Below, one piece after another: positions 36,481-48,351 of a stretch of DNA of 64,000 nt. The stretch spans positions 207,961,231-208,025,230 of the forward strand of contig CM060912.1 in the NCBI GenBank assembly GCA_030737875.1, read 5' to 3'. The translations under genes were made by a program, and so were the position numbers. Each line of letters starts with the position of its first letter. Within the stretch, counting starts at the first letter, position 1. This stretch comes from Allium sativum (Eukaryota; Streptophyta; Magnoliopsida; Asparagales; Amaryllidaceae). Under the pieces are notes generated by a model that was not told where the DNA came from, did not search any database, and saw nothing but the letters and a program-made list of their open reading frames with translations.

Positions 36481-36997
36481 CTGATTTTTCATTTCTATGA
36501 AATCATATTCTTCATTAACTTAAAAATCAAATCTTTTAATAAATAAAAATCCTTTTCTTTATATTTAAAATCACATTGTTATTTTTAAAGCAAAACTGAA
36601 TTTTTTATCATCTTAAAACCTATATGCTTTAAATAAATAAATATAAAACAACAAAATATACTAAAAAAGGACTTACAGGAGGAAATGAAGGGGTGGGGAC
36701 GGCGCTGAGTGACTGGATGTCTGGGAAGTGGCGGTGGCGGCGAAACAGGGTGGCGGTAGAGGAGCAGAGGGGGGGCGACTGGGTGGTCTGGCGGAGGCTT
36801 TTTGCTAGGGTTTGGGGTTTGGGGAAGAAGGATGGAGGCGGAGGAGAGAGGGAGGTGGTCGATGGGGAGGCGCGACGTCGGTGGGGAGAGACGCGGTGGC
36901 CAAATTGTGGGTGGTGGCGGTGCTTTCGAGGGGCGACGGGGGTTTCTCCTAAAAGAAGGGGTGTTATGGGTTTAGACAGAAGGAAAAGGCGGTGGGG

Positions 36998-37008
36998 TTT
37001 TATAAAGT
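36998..37008 (-). promoter_or_regulatory. Candidate promoter (TATA) of the giant LTR, 3' copy
   Basis: On the minus strand the sequence reads CTTTATAAAACCCC, a good TATA box, about 915 bp from the LTR's own 5' end. Downstream in the transcript comes a C/T-rich leader and then TCCTGTAAGT (36671-36680 on the plus strand), a plausible 5' splice site. Copy 2 has the same TATA context near 44107-44117 and splice-site-like sequence at 43776-43784. Confidence 0.5.
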
Positions 37009-37921
37009 TTTATGTTTATTTTTATTTAATAAAAAATTAGGGTTTTGAAAATCTATAAATAACTTTTCCGTTTGAATCTCAAATTGAACCCAGCGACTAT
37101 CGCCCCTAGCTAAATACCCCCATTCCGAACACAATGGGATATGGTTCGTAAGCCAATTTGATTATTTCGATCAATTTTCATTTAAATTAAAATTTAAATC
37201 TATATATTCAATTTTAAACGCACATTTCAATTTACCAAAGCCGCATATTAACTCTAAAAATTCCAAAAAAATTATTTCTAGCTTCGTATTGACGATACGG
37301 TCCTAACAAAACTAATTTCATCAAATTCTGAGACTGTTTGAAAAATGGCCATTTTCTGGTCGATCCAAATTGACTGAAACTGTTAAAACACGTTTTCCTT
37401 CACCACACTCACATATTGATTCAGAAAATTATGAATTTTGGAATCTAGCAATAACAAGACATCCCGGATCCAACAAAAGTGGTTTCGTCGAAAATAGAGT
37501 CGTTTGCAAAATTTCCATTTTTAAGGGCCAGAATTCCATAGCGACTATTCTGAATTTTCAACTAGGCATATCTTTTTATTCCCGCTATGAAATTTCAATT
37601 TTTCGGATTCGTTGGGAAGACATTTTCAAATAGATTGTAATATTTTTTGTTTCGCTAAAATCCGGTTTATTTTGAATCCTGTACATTCATTTGAACTTTG
37701 AAATCTAATTTTCAAACTACCACGTCATTTTCAATTCCTTTTATAATTAAAAATAAATATTTATATTCTAACGACGATTCTAATAAATATATACGTTCCA
37801 ATTCTATTCAAAATAAATTTCTCGTTGTTATTATTTAAAATAATTCATTTTAAATATTCAAAATTCATTAAAATTACCAAAATAAATTTTTTAAATTGGC
37901 TCAGATTTCCGGGTTATTACA

Positions 37922-37934
37922 ATCTCCCCCACTT
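37922..37934 (-). other. Polypurine tract of giant-LTR element
   Basis: Minus strand reads AAGTGGGGGAGATT directly before the 3' LTR start (TGTAATAACCCGG on the minus strand), as in plant Ty3/gypsy elements. Confidence 0.9.
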
Positions 37935-38912
37935 AAAACTTTTCGTCCTCGAAAAGGAATGAAGCTAAAAGTTGTTTCACAAATCAATTCAACTTCCGGT
38001 ATTTTAATTATGGCTTAAGTTCTTTAACTTTTCAGTTTCTAAGAACTTTTCAAATTTTTCAAAAATTTGGCTAACACCCTAAGTTTTCGAAAAATTTCGC
38101 CATAACCTCCCCTGCACCGGGAGCTTCGGGATATTTCAAATAGCCTCTCATGGCCCTCACTAATCCAAAAATAAAAAGAAACTGCCAAGCGGCTAGCCAT
38201 TCGGCTCATAAAATCATCCAAACCCAAGAAATACAATAAACAAGTACCTATTTGTCGGGCAAACAATTTTATTCTTCTGCTCTAGCCTCTTTGCAATGAC
38301 CTGTTCAATGTAAGTACATGTATATGCATGCAATTTCAGACAATTTTCAATTCAGTCCAACATTTAATTAATCAAACAACACAATCAGCAATCAATTAGT
38401 TGATTATCTTTTCAATCACATAATTTTAATACATATCCAAAAAATCAGATTTTTGATGCCAAATCACAACAAAAGCCCTATCTAGCTTTGGTTCTCACAC
38501 CAGTCAATTGGAAATATATAGAAATCCCACTTTCGTCACTCGAACATAAATTCTGATGATGTTTCAAACCACCATCAGAACATCCACGGGCGACTAGAGT
38601 GTGATTCTATATCTATCCAGTATATTAAAACTTCGAACACACATTTGCAAGGCGTATATGCAAAATCTTTATATACTGGATTGTCCAAATTCAATATAAA
38701 ATAAATAATCAAATACGAATAAGTGATTTAAATTTTCAAAACAAAATTTGTTTTCAATTTTATTTTCAAAATATCACTCTTTACACTAGTTCTAGGATAC
38801 TACTGATCCTATCTCTAACGAGTCATTCTTATTGGATATTACTAATCCAATCTCTGATGAATTCTTTCGTATGGTTCTAATGTGTCTTATTCTCCTAGCT
38901 CTGTAAACCAAA

Positions 38913-38924
38913 GCTCTGATACCA
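38913..38924 (-). other. Primer-binding site of giant-LTR element
   Basis: The plus strand reads GCTCTGATACCA; the minus strand is TGGTATCAGAGC, the initiator Met-tRNA site, two bases inside the LTR at 38927. Together with the polypurine tract it proves the leftward orientation. Confidence 0.95.
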
Positions 38925-41900
38925 ACTGTGACGATAAGGAATTTCTCTCGATCCGAATCGATCTCTAAACCGACCAAGACCGCTCGAAACCAATGATTGT
39001 TTTGAGAACACGACAAATTGGAACGCAAACAGAAGAACATTTCATTGTTAATTACAACAATTCCATCAAAATACAAGAATATACAGAGTATAAATCAATA
39101 TTACACATTTGCTAAATACCAGAGATTACAATAAATTACTACAGCGGAAAAATAATACAATACACAACTGGAAGTAATACAGGGATACAGAGCTTTCCGA
39201 ATATCGCTTCAGCTGTAAATCAGGATCCTGTGAATATAAATCTGCAAAACCAAAACTACTAGATGCCCGTGTCAAAATAAAGGCACCCAGAGTTCAGGTT
39301 AAAACAATAAACTCCAGATCAGTCATGTGACTGGTGTGAGAACTAAAGCAGTTATTTAAACTTTACTTTAAATCAGATATATCAAGGGACCACGCCGTAT
39401 AACACGGAATGAGTTTCCTCCCAGGAATACCAGTGCATATAACAAAGCGACGCAATGCTTTTTGGAAAAATGAAGCTATTATAAGAACCAGGTCCCATCA
39501 CACAATGCAACACAAGCCGGAGGATAGGGTTTTCCCTTATAATAGCCAAACATGCTTAGTACGTTAAAAACAAATCATTTAATACTATTATAAGTGCATA
39601 GTGTATAAAACAATTTCAAATCATAAGTATCAATCATAGACGGCATGGGTACCATATATCATGTCGCCAATACCAGGCTCTACAATCAAAACCACAAAGT
39701 CACATATTTGGAAGTTGGATTTCCATTTTTGAACCGAGGCAAAAGATAGTACTCTACCGAATTCGAGACGCTCTAGCCCGTGTCTTAGGATCTGAGCTCG
39801 AGTGACCCTTGGAGCGACAGGGCCGGTCCACCGATGTGGATTAAAATGCCTAAACACTGCGTTTCTCCGCCTTTGGGGCGTCAATGAGCCAAATGATTCC
39901 ATCGGCTCCACACAGTCACCGATATATCCGAGGCGCCTCACAACATCAACAACCACACAGGTGAAAATAATATAAATGTCAGGGCTGGTAGGTCACTGAC
40001 ACCACCCTAGCTAGAAGGAAACGCATGCCCTCCCTGGGGTCCTTGCTTGTTTTTTGTTCACAACCAGGGTGTGAGGCTCGCGAATCAACGCTACACAAAG
40101 CCATGCCATACAGGCGGTGCTTCGATCATCAACCACAAGACTTTGCTTTTCAATAGAAGCCTCGATCAATTGCCACTTAGGAATGCCACACAAGCAATTC
40201 ACTTCATGCGATTGATATCCATCAATATATAACCCCTAAGCTCGTACGTCTCAGAGAAGGGCGTTAAGCAAGAGAATAAATTCTCCGCCGCCAAACAGAT
40301 ATACATTTAATAGAAATCAATCACATAGAATAAAATCCAATGTCAGACACATAGTCCGTTTACAAGTTCGTTCTTGGTCTGAATGAAACCGGAGGCACCT
40401 TGTACCTCGCATATCCATCGATCTCCAAGTACGTCTGGACGATCACCAACTGATTCCCTCCACTTGGGTGTACAGCCCAATCAAGATCATCAGTAATCAC
40501 CCAAACGATGTGAAGACCTCCGGTCTTCGACCACCGTCTTCATCCCCGACACCACGACGAATCAGTTATTCAGAATGGGGTAAACCCGGTTTTCTGAATA
40601 ACTCGCGTATATAATAAACAAATGTTACACAAACACAACATACGCCTCATTCCAATTCAGAATATTCTTTTATTCAAATATTCTTATACTTTGGGAAAGG
40701 TTCCAATTAATTTTATCAAAGATAAATTCGTTAAATTTATTCTTTAATCTTCTTTTGAATATCAATTCAAATTAGTCGGGATTAGCGAACCACACCAAAG
40801 TAATCATTTATTTTATTTCCCAATCCCAACCTATTCATCCCATGAAGTAAAACTGGTCATACTTCATATCTAACTCCACGGTGTTATCGGTAAATTCAAT
40901 TACCATTTCATGTTCAAATCTAGTTAAAAATTTAACTATCGCCTGGAGCAAAACTGGTGATACTCCATTCTCGATTATTTCAATCTAATTAAAGATTCAT
41001 TAAAACTTCATTTGGTTTTAATCTTCCCAATAATCACTATCAATGATTATTTAACTTGGGAAATCACATCCTGTCTTTAACTGGGTTAAAGAACCAATGT
41101 CATTTAAAACATGGTTCACTATAAACCCAAAATCACATTCCATTAGTTATCGGGTTAAAGAAAAAGTGTTATTTAAACCACCGTTCACGATAAACCAAAA
41201 AATCAATTCAAAATCAATTCCAATTAAATACCATTTAATTGGAACACTTCATTAAATCTAAATAAAAAGATTTAATCTTTTTCTCAACTGGGTTTAAGAA
41301 CAGTGTTAATGAAGACACCGTTCACGACAAACCCAAATCCCATTTGATATTAAATATAAGGCTGTGAATAGAAAATATATCGGCTTATATTGAATATCAA
41401 ATTCTACGACCAACAAATATCGTATTGGAAATAACGATATAAATATATCTTTCAAATTTCCATAACAATATCTATACAATAACGAAATCCAACATCGAAA
41501 TATTCCAAAGACAATTTCAATTCAAATACATTCCAATTCAATTATTGGAAATTCTGGTTATTCTCAAAACCATTTCAAATCCACTTTATTTATTTTAAAA
41601 ATAAATGGAATTATAATTCTAGTTCAAAACTAGTTCATTTCTATAAAAATCTATTTTTGTCTTTTCAAATATGGAAATTTTCATCCCAATTCCTCACAAA
41701 TCATTTCTTATGATTTTACACAAATTATTACTATTTTTAACAATTTTACCAAGGCCCGTACAGTCGATTTCCATCAACGGCCATCGAACATCACTTACAA
41801 TGACCTTTTCCAAGATATAATTCCAAATCCAACTGTTAGATTTCAAATCTCTAATATTCGTTAGAAAGCTCATTTCTATACGAACCCAACGGTTCCGGTT

Positions 41901-42307
41901 TTAGGAGAATCTGACGGTCGGATCTACCGTAATATCCATTCGAAGTCAATGGTCGAAATTAGCGAACTGCCGCACCGCGGCGCATTCTATTCAAGCCATT
42001 ATATATATATATATAATATATATATTATATATATTTCATCGATTTCCTTTTTAAAACGTATTTTATAAATCATTTTAAATTCGTTTTCGAAATGATTTCA
42101 ACTTCATATTCAATTTCTAATCAAAATTGAATATTCCACATCATCGATATGCAAATGATATATTTTCAAATCGTTATATTTTGAAATTACTTCCTTTTCT
42201 ATATTCATTTTAAAAACAAATATAATCGATATAAATATTGTTCGCGTCAAAATAGCGCATATCTAATCAACACTGCTTTATATATTTCAATAACTTCGTC
42301 ATTCTAT

Positions 42308-42690
42308 TCAACAAATGAATATTTTCTTCAACACATGAATATATATTTTTATTCAACACATGAATATATATTTTTATTCAACACATGAATATATATTTTT
42401 ATTCAACACATGAATATTTTTTTTATTCAACACATGAATATATATATTTTATTCAACACATGAATATATATTTTTATTCAACACATCAATATATATTTTT
42501 ATTCAACACATGAATTTATATTTTTATTCAACACATGAATATATATTTTATTCAACACACGAATTTATATTTTTCAACACATGAATTTTCGTTCTATTCA
42601 ACACATGAATTTTCATTCTATTCAACACATGAATTTATATTTTTCAACACATGAATTTTCGTTCTATTCAATACATGAATATTTTCTTTT
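42308..42690. repeat. ~24-bp array in giant 5' LTR
   Basis: Counterpart of 35225-35620 with the same unit and nearly the same unit order. The block therefore predates the insertion and was copied by reverse transcription. Confidence 0.9.
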
Positions 42691-43382
42691 ATAATATTCT
42701 TTATTTTCCAAATTAGAATGAGGCCCAATCAATTACCATATAATGTTAATTATATGGATTACATACAACACATGTATATAATAGCAACGATAAATAATCA
42801 ACCATCATCCAGAGTGCACCACACAACTGCATAAGCATTAAATATCAATAATTAACGCTTACACAGTCTGTCAACCCATCGATTGACATACAACTAAACA
42901 ATCGGGATTAGTGTACGTCAAATATCATCACAATACCCGTATGGGGTTTCAAATCAACAAACACAGATTTTTATTTGTGCAGTTGGGCGATGTGTAAAAT
43001 TTATCATCCCAATCAATATCAGTCAAATCAGTGTATATAAACAAATCGTCCGATTCGTTTATTACTATTTATTTTATATACACGTTAAAAATCATATTTT
43101 TAACTATAAAATATTTTCCACTATAAAATATTTTATTTCATTCCACATCACACAATCAAATTTAACAACACAGCAATCAAACAAACAAGTCATCCATGGT
43201 CTGTGGACGATGGGTGTCGGGTGCTACTAAGCACCATCTGCATCCTAGTATATATTTCAACTAGAAATCAAAATAAAAGTGGGAAGTTCTCACAGAGGGT
43301 TCCACTCCGCCGTTTTATTTCTGAAATTCAGAACAGTTTGGATCTGCCCATGCTTCCAACACAGTCTTCTCCACGCTGTTCA

Positions 43383-43590
43383 TATTAAAATCACATTTTT
43401 AATATGATGTTCTATACATTAAAAATCATATTTTTAATCTTTCTATAATATAAAAATCATATTTTTAATCTTTCTATAATATAAAAATCATATTTTTAAT
43501 CTTTCTATAATATAAAAATCATATTTTTATCTTTCTATAATATAAAAAATCATATTTTTAATCTTTCTATAATATAAAAAAACCGATTTT
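43383..43590. repeat. ~31-bp array in giant 5' LTR
   Basis: Counterpart of 36290-36480, with small differences in unit sequence. Confidence 0.88.
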
Positions 43591-45165
43591 TCATTTCTAT
43601 GAAATCATATTCTTCATTAACTTAAAAATCAAATCTTTTAATAAATAAAAATCCTTTTCTTTATATTTAAAATCACATTGTTATTTTTAAAGCAAAACTG
43701 AATTTTTTATCATCTTAAAACCTATATGCCTTAAATAAATGAATATAAAACAACAAAATATACTAAAAAAAAAAGACTTACAGGTGGAAATGAAGGGGTG
43801 TGGACGGCGTTGAGTGACTGGAGGTCTAGGAAGTGGCGGTGGCGGCAAACAGGGTGGCGGTGGAGAAGCAGAGAGGGGGGCGCGACTGGGTGGTCTGGCG
43901 GAGGCTTTTTGCTAGGGTTTGGGCTTTGGGAAAGAAGGATGGAGGCGGAGGAGAGAGGGAGGTGGTCGATGGGGAGTCGCGACGTCGGTGGGGAGAGGCG
44001 CGGTGGCGAAATCGTGGGTGGTGGCGGTGCTTTTGAGGGGCGACGGGGGTTTTTTCCTGAAAGAAGGGGGGTTACAGGTTTGGACAGAAGGAAAAAGGGG
44101 GTGGGGTTTTATAAAGTTTTATATTTATTTTTATTTAATAAAAATTTAGGGTTTTGAAAATCTATAAATAACTTTTTCGTTCGAATCTCAAATCGAACCC
44201 ACCGACTGTCGCCCCTAGCTAAATACCCCCACTCCAAACACAATGGGATATGTTTCGTAAGCCAATTTGACCATTTCGATCAATTTTCATTTAAATTAAA
44301 ATTTAAATCTATATATTCAATTTTAAACACACATTTCAATTTACCAGGGCCACATATTAACTCTAAAAATTCCAAAAAAATTATTTCTAGCTTCGTATTG
44401 ACGATACGGTCCTAACAAAACTAATTTCATCAAATTCCGATACCGTTTGAAAAATGATCATTTTCTGGTTGATCCAAATTGACTGAAACTGTTAAAACAC
44501 GTTTTCCTTTGCCACACTCACATATTGATTCAGAAAATTATGAATTTTGGAATCTAGCAATAACTAGACATCCCAGATCCAACAAAAGTGGTTTCGTCGA
44601 AAACAGAGGTCGTTCGCAAAATTTCCATTTTTAAGGGCCAGAATTCCATAGCGACTATTCTGAATTTTCAACTGGGAATATCTTTTTATTCCCGCTATGA
44701 AATTTCAATTTTTCGGATTTGTTGGAAAGATATTTTCAAACAAATTCCAATATTTTTGGTTTCGCTAAAATCCGGTTTATTTCTAATCCTGTACATTCAT
44801 TTGAACTTTGAAATCTAATTTTCAAACTACCGTGCCATTTTCAATTCCTTTTATAATTAAAAATAAATATTTATATTCTAACGACGATTCTAATAAATAT
44901 ATACGTTCTAATCCTATTCAAAATAAATTTCTCGTCATTATTATTTAATAATTCATTTTAAATATTCAAAATTCATTAAAATTGCCAAAATAAAAAATTT
45001 AAATTGGCTCAGATTTCCGGGTTATTACATGTACAGATTATTATGATGTATCATGCTTCGAAAGTTGTAACACAAACAGTAGCACAAACAAAACGATAAA
45101 TCAAATTCTGAAGTACTTTACATAATAAAACCGAGTAGCTAGTTACTACATAATACTAGTAAACT

Positions 45166-48100
45166 CTAAGTTTCTGTAGCACAATGGCTCTTCTTATAGC
45201 CCTGAACTCCACACATACTACACCTATTTTCTCTTGAAGGCTGCCCCTCGTCCATGGTGCCTTTAATTCCCATTAATCGAGGCCTTCCAAGTGCTCTCCG
45301 AGCTTGTGGTGGTAGAATCATAGCCCCTAATGGTGCTGGCCAATACCATGTATCACGAACTAGATGAAATTCTAGTATAAGCCGCTAGATAATTTTGAAC
45401 TACGTACCAAACCGAGGCAAGGTCGTGATGAGATCTTTTGGCATCATTGGCCACTACAGAACAAGCTGCCATAACATGCGAACCTGGAAGTTGTCATAGA
45501 AAAGGTATGTTACATGTGCAAGAACAAGTATTACCATCAATCGTGACTTTAAATTCATCACCAAAGTAGTGTATTACCACCCATTCATTTTAGCTAAGTC
45601 GAACTATCATGCAACATCTTAATTTAGTTGCTCTCTCAGTTATTTTTGCTTCTGTTATGTAGTTAACTTGCATATCGAATCATTAGCATATTCTCTTCGA
45701 TTACAGAAATAAGCCACTGATTTATAGAATGTGCGAGCTACCAACGACTTAACGGGAAGTAATCCTGCACCTCTTAGCACACCATTGAAGCTTTCAGTCG
45801 CATTTGTCGTCATTACATGAAACTGTCCACCATCATCTTTAAACAAAGCCTAATTTCTCTCTTTCCCACCTAAACTTCCCTCAATCCAATTATGAGCTCT
45901 AACGTTGGCCCTCTTAATTTTCTCCCGAAGTTTATGATACTCAACCTCTTCCGATGCACATGTCGCCACACAAATTTTTTCAAACGTTTATCTCTAAAGC
46001 CAACAGCCTGAAAACTTGCTTTCAGATGTCTAGCACAAAATCTAGGCTTATGTGGCGCTATCCATCTTTCATGCAATGCGATAAGTATTCCTTTCATTCT
46101 ATCAGATATGAAAGTTATACGTCGACTGTTTACACTACGTATAAACTGTCGCATACAAGAAAAAACCCAACCCCATGAGTTAGTTGATTCAGCCTCAAAA
46201 ATTGCTTATGCCAACGGATAAAATTGATTATCTCGCATCAACAACATTTGCTTCAAGTAATGTACCTTTATATTTGCCATATAAATGAGTGCATTGATAC
46301 AAAGCAAGGGAGACAATGTAGAAATCCTTCTGTGCAAGGGCCAAGTGCCCAAAATGCACGTTCAAATGCACCAACATCATCTGTTATTATATGGCTTACA
46401 CTACCGGAATTCGTTCTATTAATTTCAACAAAATATTGTCATAATGTTGAATATGTCTTGGCCCGATCCCCATAAATCATCACAATTGCCTTACTTAGTG
46501 ATCTATATGGTTTTATGTACCCAATCTTAATAAATAATTGTTCTTCCATCAACACTTGAACCATTCTAGCTGTTATGCACAATTAGATTTTGAAAGAGAG
46601 AAGAAGAGAACAATAACAAGCAAATTCCTCTAAACAAACCTTTATTAATCCACCAAATTATTACAATGAAAACCTAAAAAGATAATTGAGAATTTATCTC
46701 GATCCCAAAAACAAGTTTATTCTTCCCTTCAAGTATAAGTAAATCTCTTCCTCATGAGATGCTTATATAGGCAAATAGAAATACTAGGTCTAAAACTTAA
46801 TTGGGCCCTAAAATATCTCAGAAATAAATACTCCTTAAAACTTGCTCAAAATAAAGATTTCCTAAAATATTTCAATAGAAGACTTTACAAAAAGCATAAT
46901 CTTTGAAATCAAAATTGTTGACATGGCTTGCCTATGGCTTGAAATTATTGTTAGATTAACGCAAGTGTGGTCTCCCGTGTTTTTTTCACAACCCATATTC
47001 CTGACAGTGATTTGTTTGAATCAATGGCATGAATTCTCCATTGGCATTATCATTGACATTGCAAATGGCGGTATACATTTCTTTGTTCGACCTGATTGGC
47101 TTGAAAGAAACAGCATGTAAAACTGACCACTCATTTAGTTGTTGTAGGAATTTTGCTTTGCTCTCGAATACAAGACCAGCTTTAAAACCAATTTGAACAC
47201 ATGAAGATGAGAATAATTCTTCATTGCATTGCAAGTTTGCAACAACGGATCTAGCTTAAATTTGTGTAGTACACAGGTCCTCATATAGCGGTATCTCCAT
47301 TTCAGATTCTTCATTACTATCATCATCATCATCATCTATCTCTTCACCTCCAAAATCAAAGTTCAGTGGATCATTATTTACTTGCATGCAGTCGATCCAT
47401 GTTGCATCATTATCGGGTACCGATGCAACTGTCATGTTGTCAGATGCAGATCCGGTATTCGATTATATGTCTACATTTCCATCTAATTCCATAGCGTCAT
47501 CGCATTCATTCTCTTTAAAGTGTGATACCCCATCCACGAACTGATGTGGATAGCTATGTAATGAAAATATGAAAACTTTAGAATACAATTATGCTCGACT
47601 TAAATCACATTTCATTTCAAAGGAAACTTACTTCTGACTCATATATTATAGCTCAGAAGGCGTTGGCTGCAACGGCTGCGGTATATGTGTAGACGGTCCA
47701 ACAATATTTTGTGTTGGATTATAGTACGGAATGGAAATATACAATACCTTCGATGTCACACATTAGCAGAAGCACCAATAATAAGTTGTTTAGATAGAAT
47801 ACCAAGTTGCCTTACCTTTGACTCATTCAAGCAATACTTTCCTGCGTGGGATATGGAAAGCTATAATAAGGATTTGTGTAAAATTCATAAACGAAGGATA
47901 AGCATAGAATATTTATTTTTGTCCACACTATGATATGTTCGAAGGAGGAATACTATTTAGGGATGAAATCGGCTGAGATGGACATAATAGTATTGCTTCC
48001 ACCGGTGTTGAAGCAACAAGTGGTTCAACCACTAATTTAATCGTTTTCTCAAGGAATAAATCTATATATTTACAAGCGGTAGAAAACATTAACTCAACAT

Positions 48101-48351
48101 CATCATTGTCTACAAATTTAATTGCCTCAGAACCAGAATCAGTTGGCCAATTGCAAACTAAGCCAATATCAAATAGCTCTTGATTAATCTTTGTTCATTT
48201 GTAAATCGACGCTTTTAATTGCTTCAAGTTAAAACCTTTAAGAACTTTTATCGGTTTGTTAAGATCCACCTTCATATTTCCCACACTTTCGATCATCAAT
48301 GACCAACTCACCATCGAAATAACATATAATCGCAATAAAATTAGGAGTCAT
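45166..48351 (-). pseudogene. MULE (MuDR-type) transposase, degenerate
   Basis: Mutator-like transposase read leftward. From ATG at 48349-48351: a PB1-like N-terminal region (ICYFDGELVIDD, then KYEGG); an acidic stretch near 47500-47300; a MuDR DNA-binding domain near 47234-46986 (VFESKAKFLQQLNEWSV, then SFKPIRSNKEMYTAICN); a HTCV motif near 46960; the catalytic domain with FERAFWALGP and THLYGKYKG near 46310-46260, ISDRMKGILIALHE near 46110 and FCARHL near 46040; then MTTNATESFNGVL near 45810. A SWIM zinc finger (CSCTC, then GSHVMAAC) lies near 45540-45465 and a C-terminal CCHC-like knuckle (CSVCGVQGYKKSHC, His replaced by Tyr) near 45200. The residue before THLYGKYKG is Cys preceded by Gln, so the first catalytic Asp appears lost. 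Frameshifts and stops are frequent. Confidence 0.85.
46571..46923 (-). mobile_element. Small solo LTR-like insertion in the MULE transposase
   Basis: About 353 bp interrupting the transposase between its HTCV...HRQA segment and ARMVQVLMEEQ. Read on the minus strand it starts TGTCAACA and ends ATAACA, with CCTATATAAGC in the middle and a pyrimidine-rich end, the layout of a short Ty1/copia or TRIM LTR. Flanks are imperfect: AGCCA on one side and AGCTA on the other, overlapping the last LTR base. An intron is the alternative reading. Confidence 0.55.

Larger units (their letters stand above)
31847..37921 (-). mobile_element. Giant-LTR (LARD-like) element, 3' LTR
   Basis: A 6,075-bp LTR. On the plus strand it reads TGTGACGATAAGG to CGGGTTATTACA, and it is repeated directly at 38927-45029. 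The element faces left because its primer site and polypurine tract are on the minus strand. No protein domain is seen in any frame. Contents on the plus strand: a conserved hairpin block near 32183-32262, AT-rich sequence, a ~24-bp array (35225-35620), a ~31-bp array (36290-36480), and a G-rich stretch (36690-36960) next to a minus-strand TATA box. Open frames in the G-rich stretch are composition artefacts. The left flank TGTAC (31842-31846) equals 45030-45034. Confidence 0.95.
37922..38926 (-). mobile_element. Giant-LTR element internal region without gag-pol
   Basis: Only 1,005 bp between the two LTRs. At its right end the minus strand carries a primer-binding site; at its left end it carries a polypurine tract preceded by TTCGAGGACGAAAAG, clearly related to the GGACGAAATCC tail of the gypsy elements here. 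No Gag, protease, RT, RNase H or integrase motif is readable on either strand, and the open frames are short with unremarkable composition. I infer a non-autonomous derivative of a gypsy chromovirus that depends on proteins supplied in trans. Confidence 0.88.
38927..45029 (-). mobile_element. Giant-LTR (LARD-like) element, 5' LTR
   Basis: A 6,103-bp direct copy of 31847-37921 with the same termini and internal landmarks: hairpin block near 39260-39342, ~24-bp array 42308-42690, ~31-bp array 43383-43590 and G-rich stretch 43795-44060. Substitutions and small indels are scattered; about 9 differences in the first 100 bases, fewer elsewhere. The copies differ more than the gypsy-2 LTRs do, so this insertion is probably older than gypsy-2. 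The right flank TGTAC completes the target duplication. Confidence 0.95.

Noticed and set aside
36693..37040. 115-codon Trp/Arg/Gly-rich frame on the plus strand
   Set aside because: Lies in the G-rich strand of the giant LTR opposite the inferred transcript. The counterparts near 43800 are in different frames and lengths, so this is base composition rather than a gene.
39630..39956. 108-codon minus-strand frame in the giant 5' LTR
   Set aside because: The same stretch in the other LTR copy and in solo LTR 3 does not keep the frame, and no domain is recognised.
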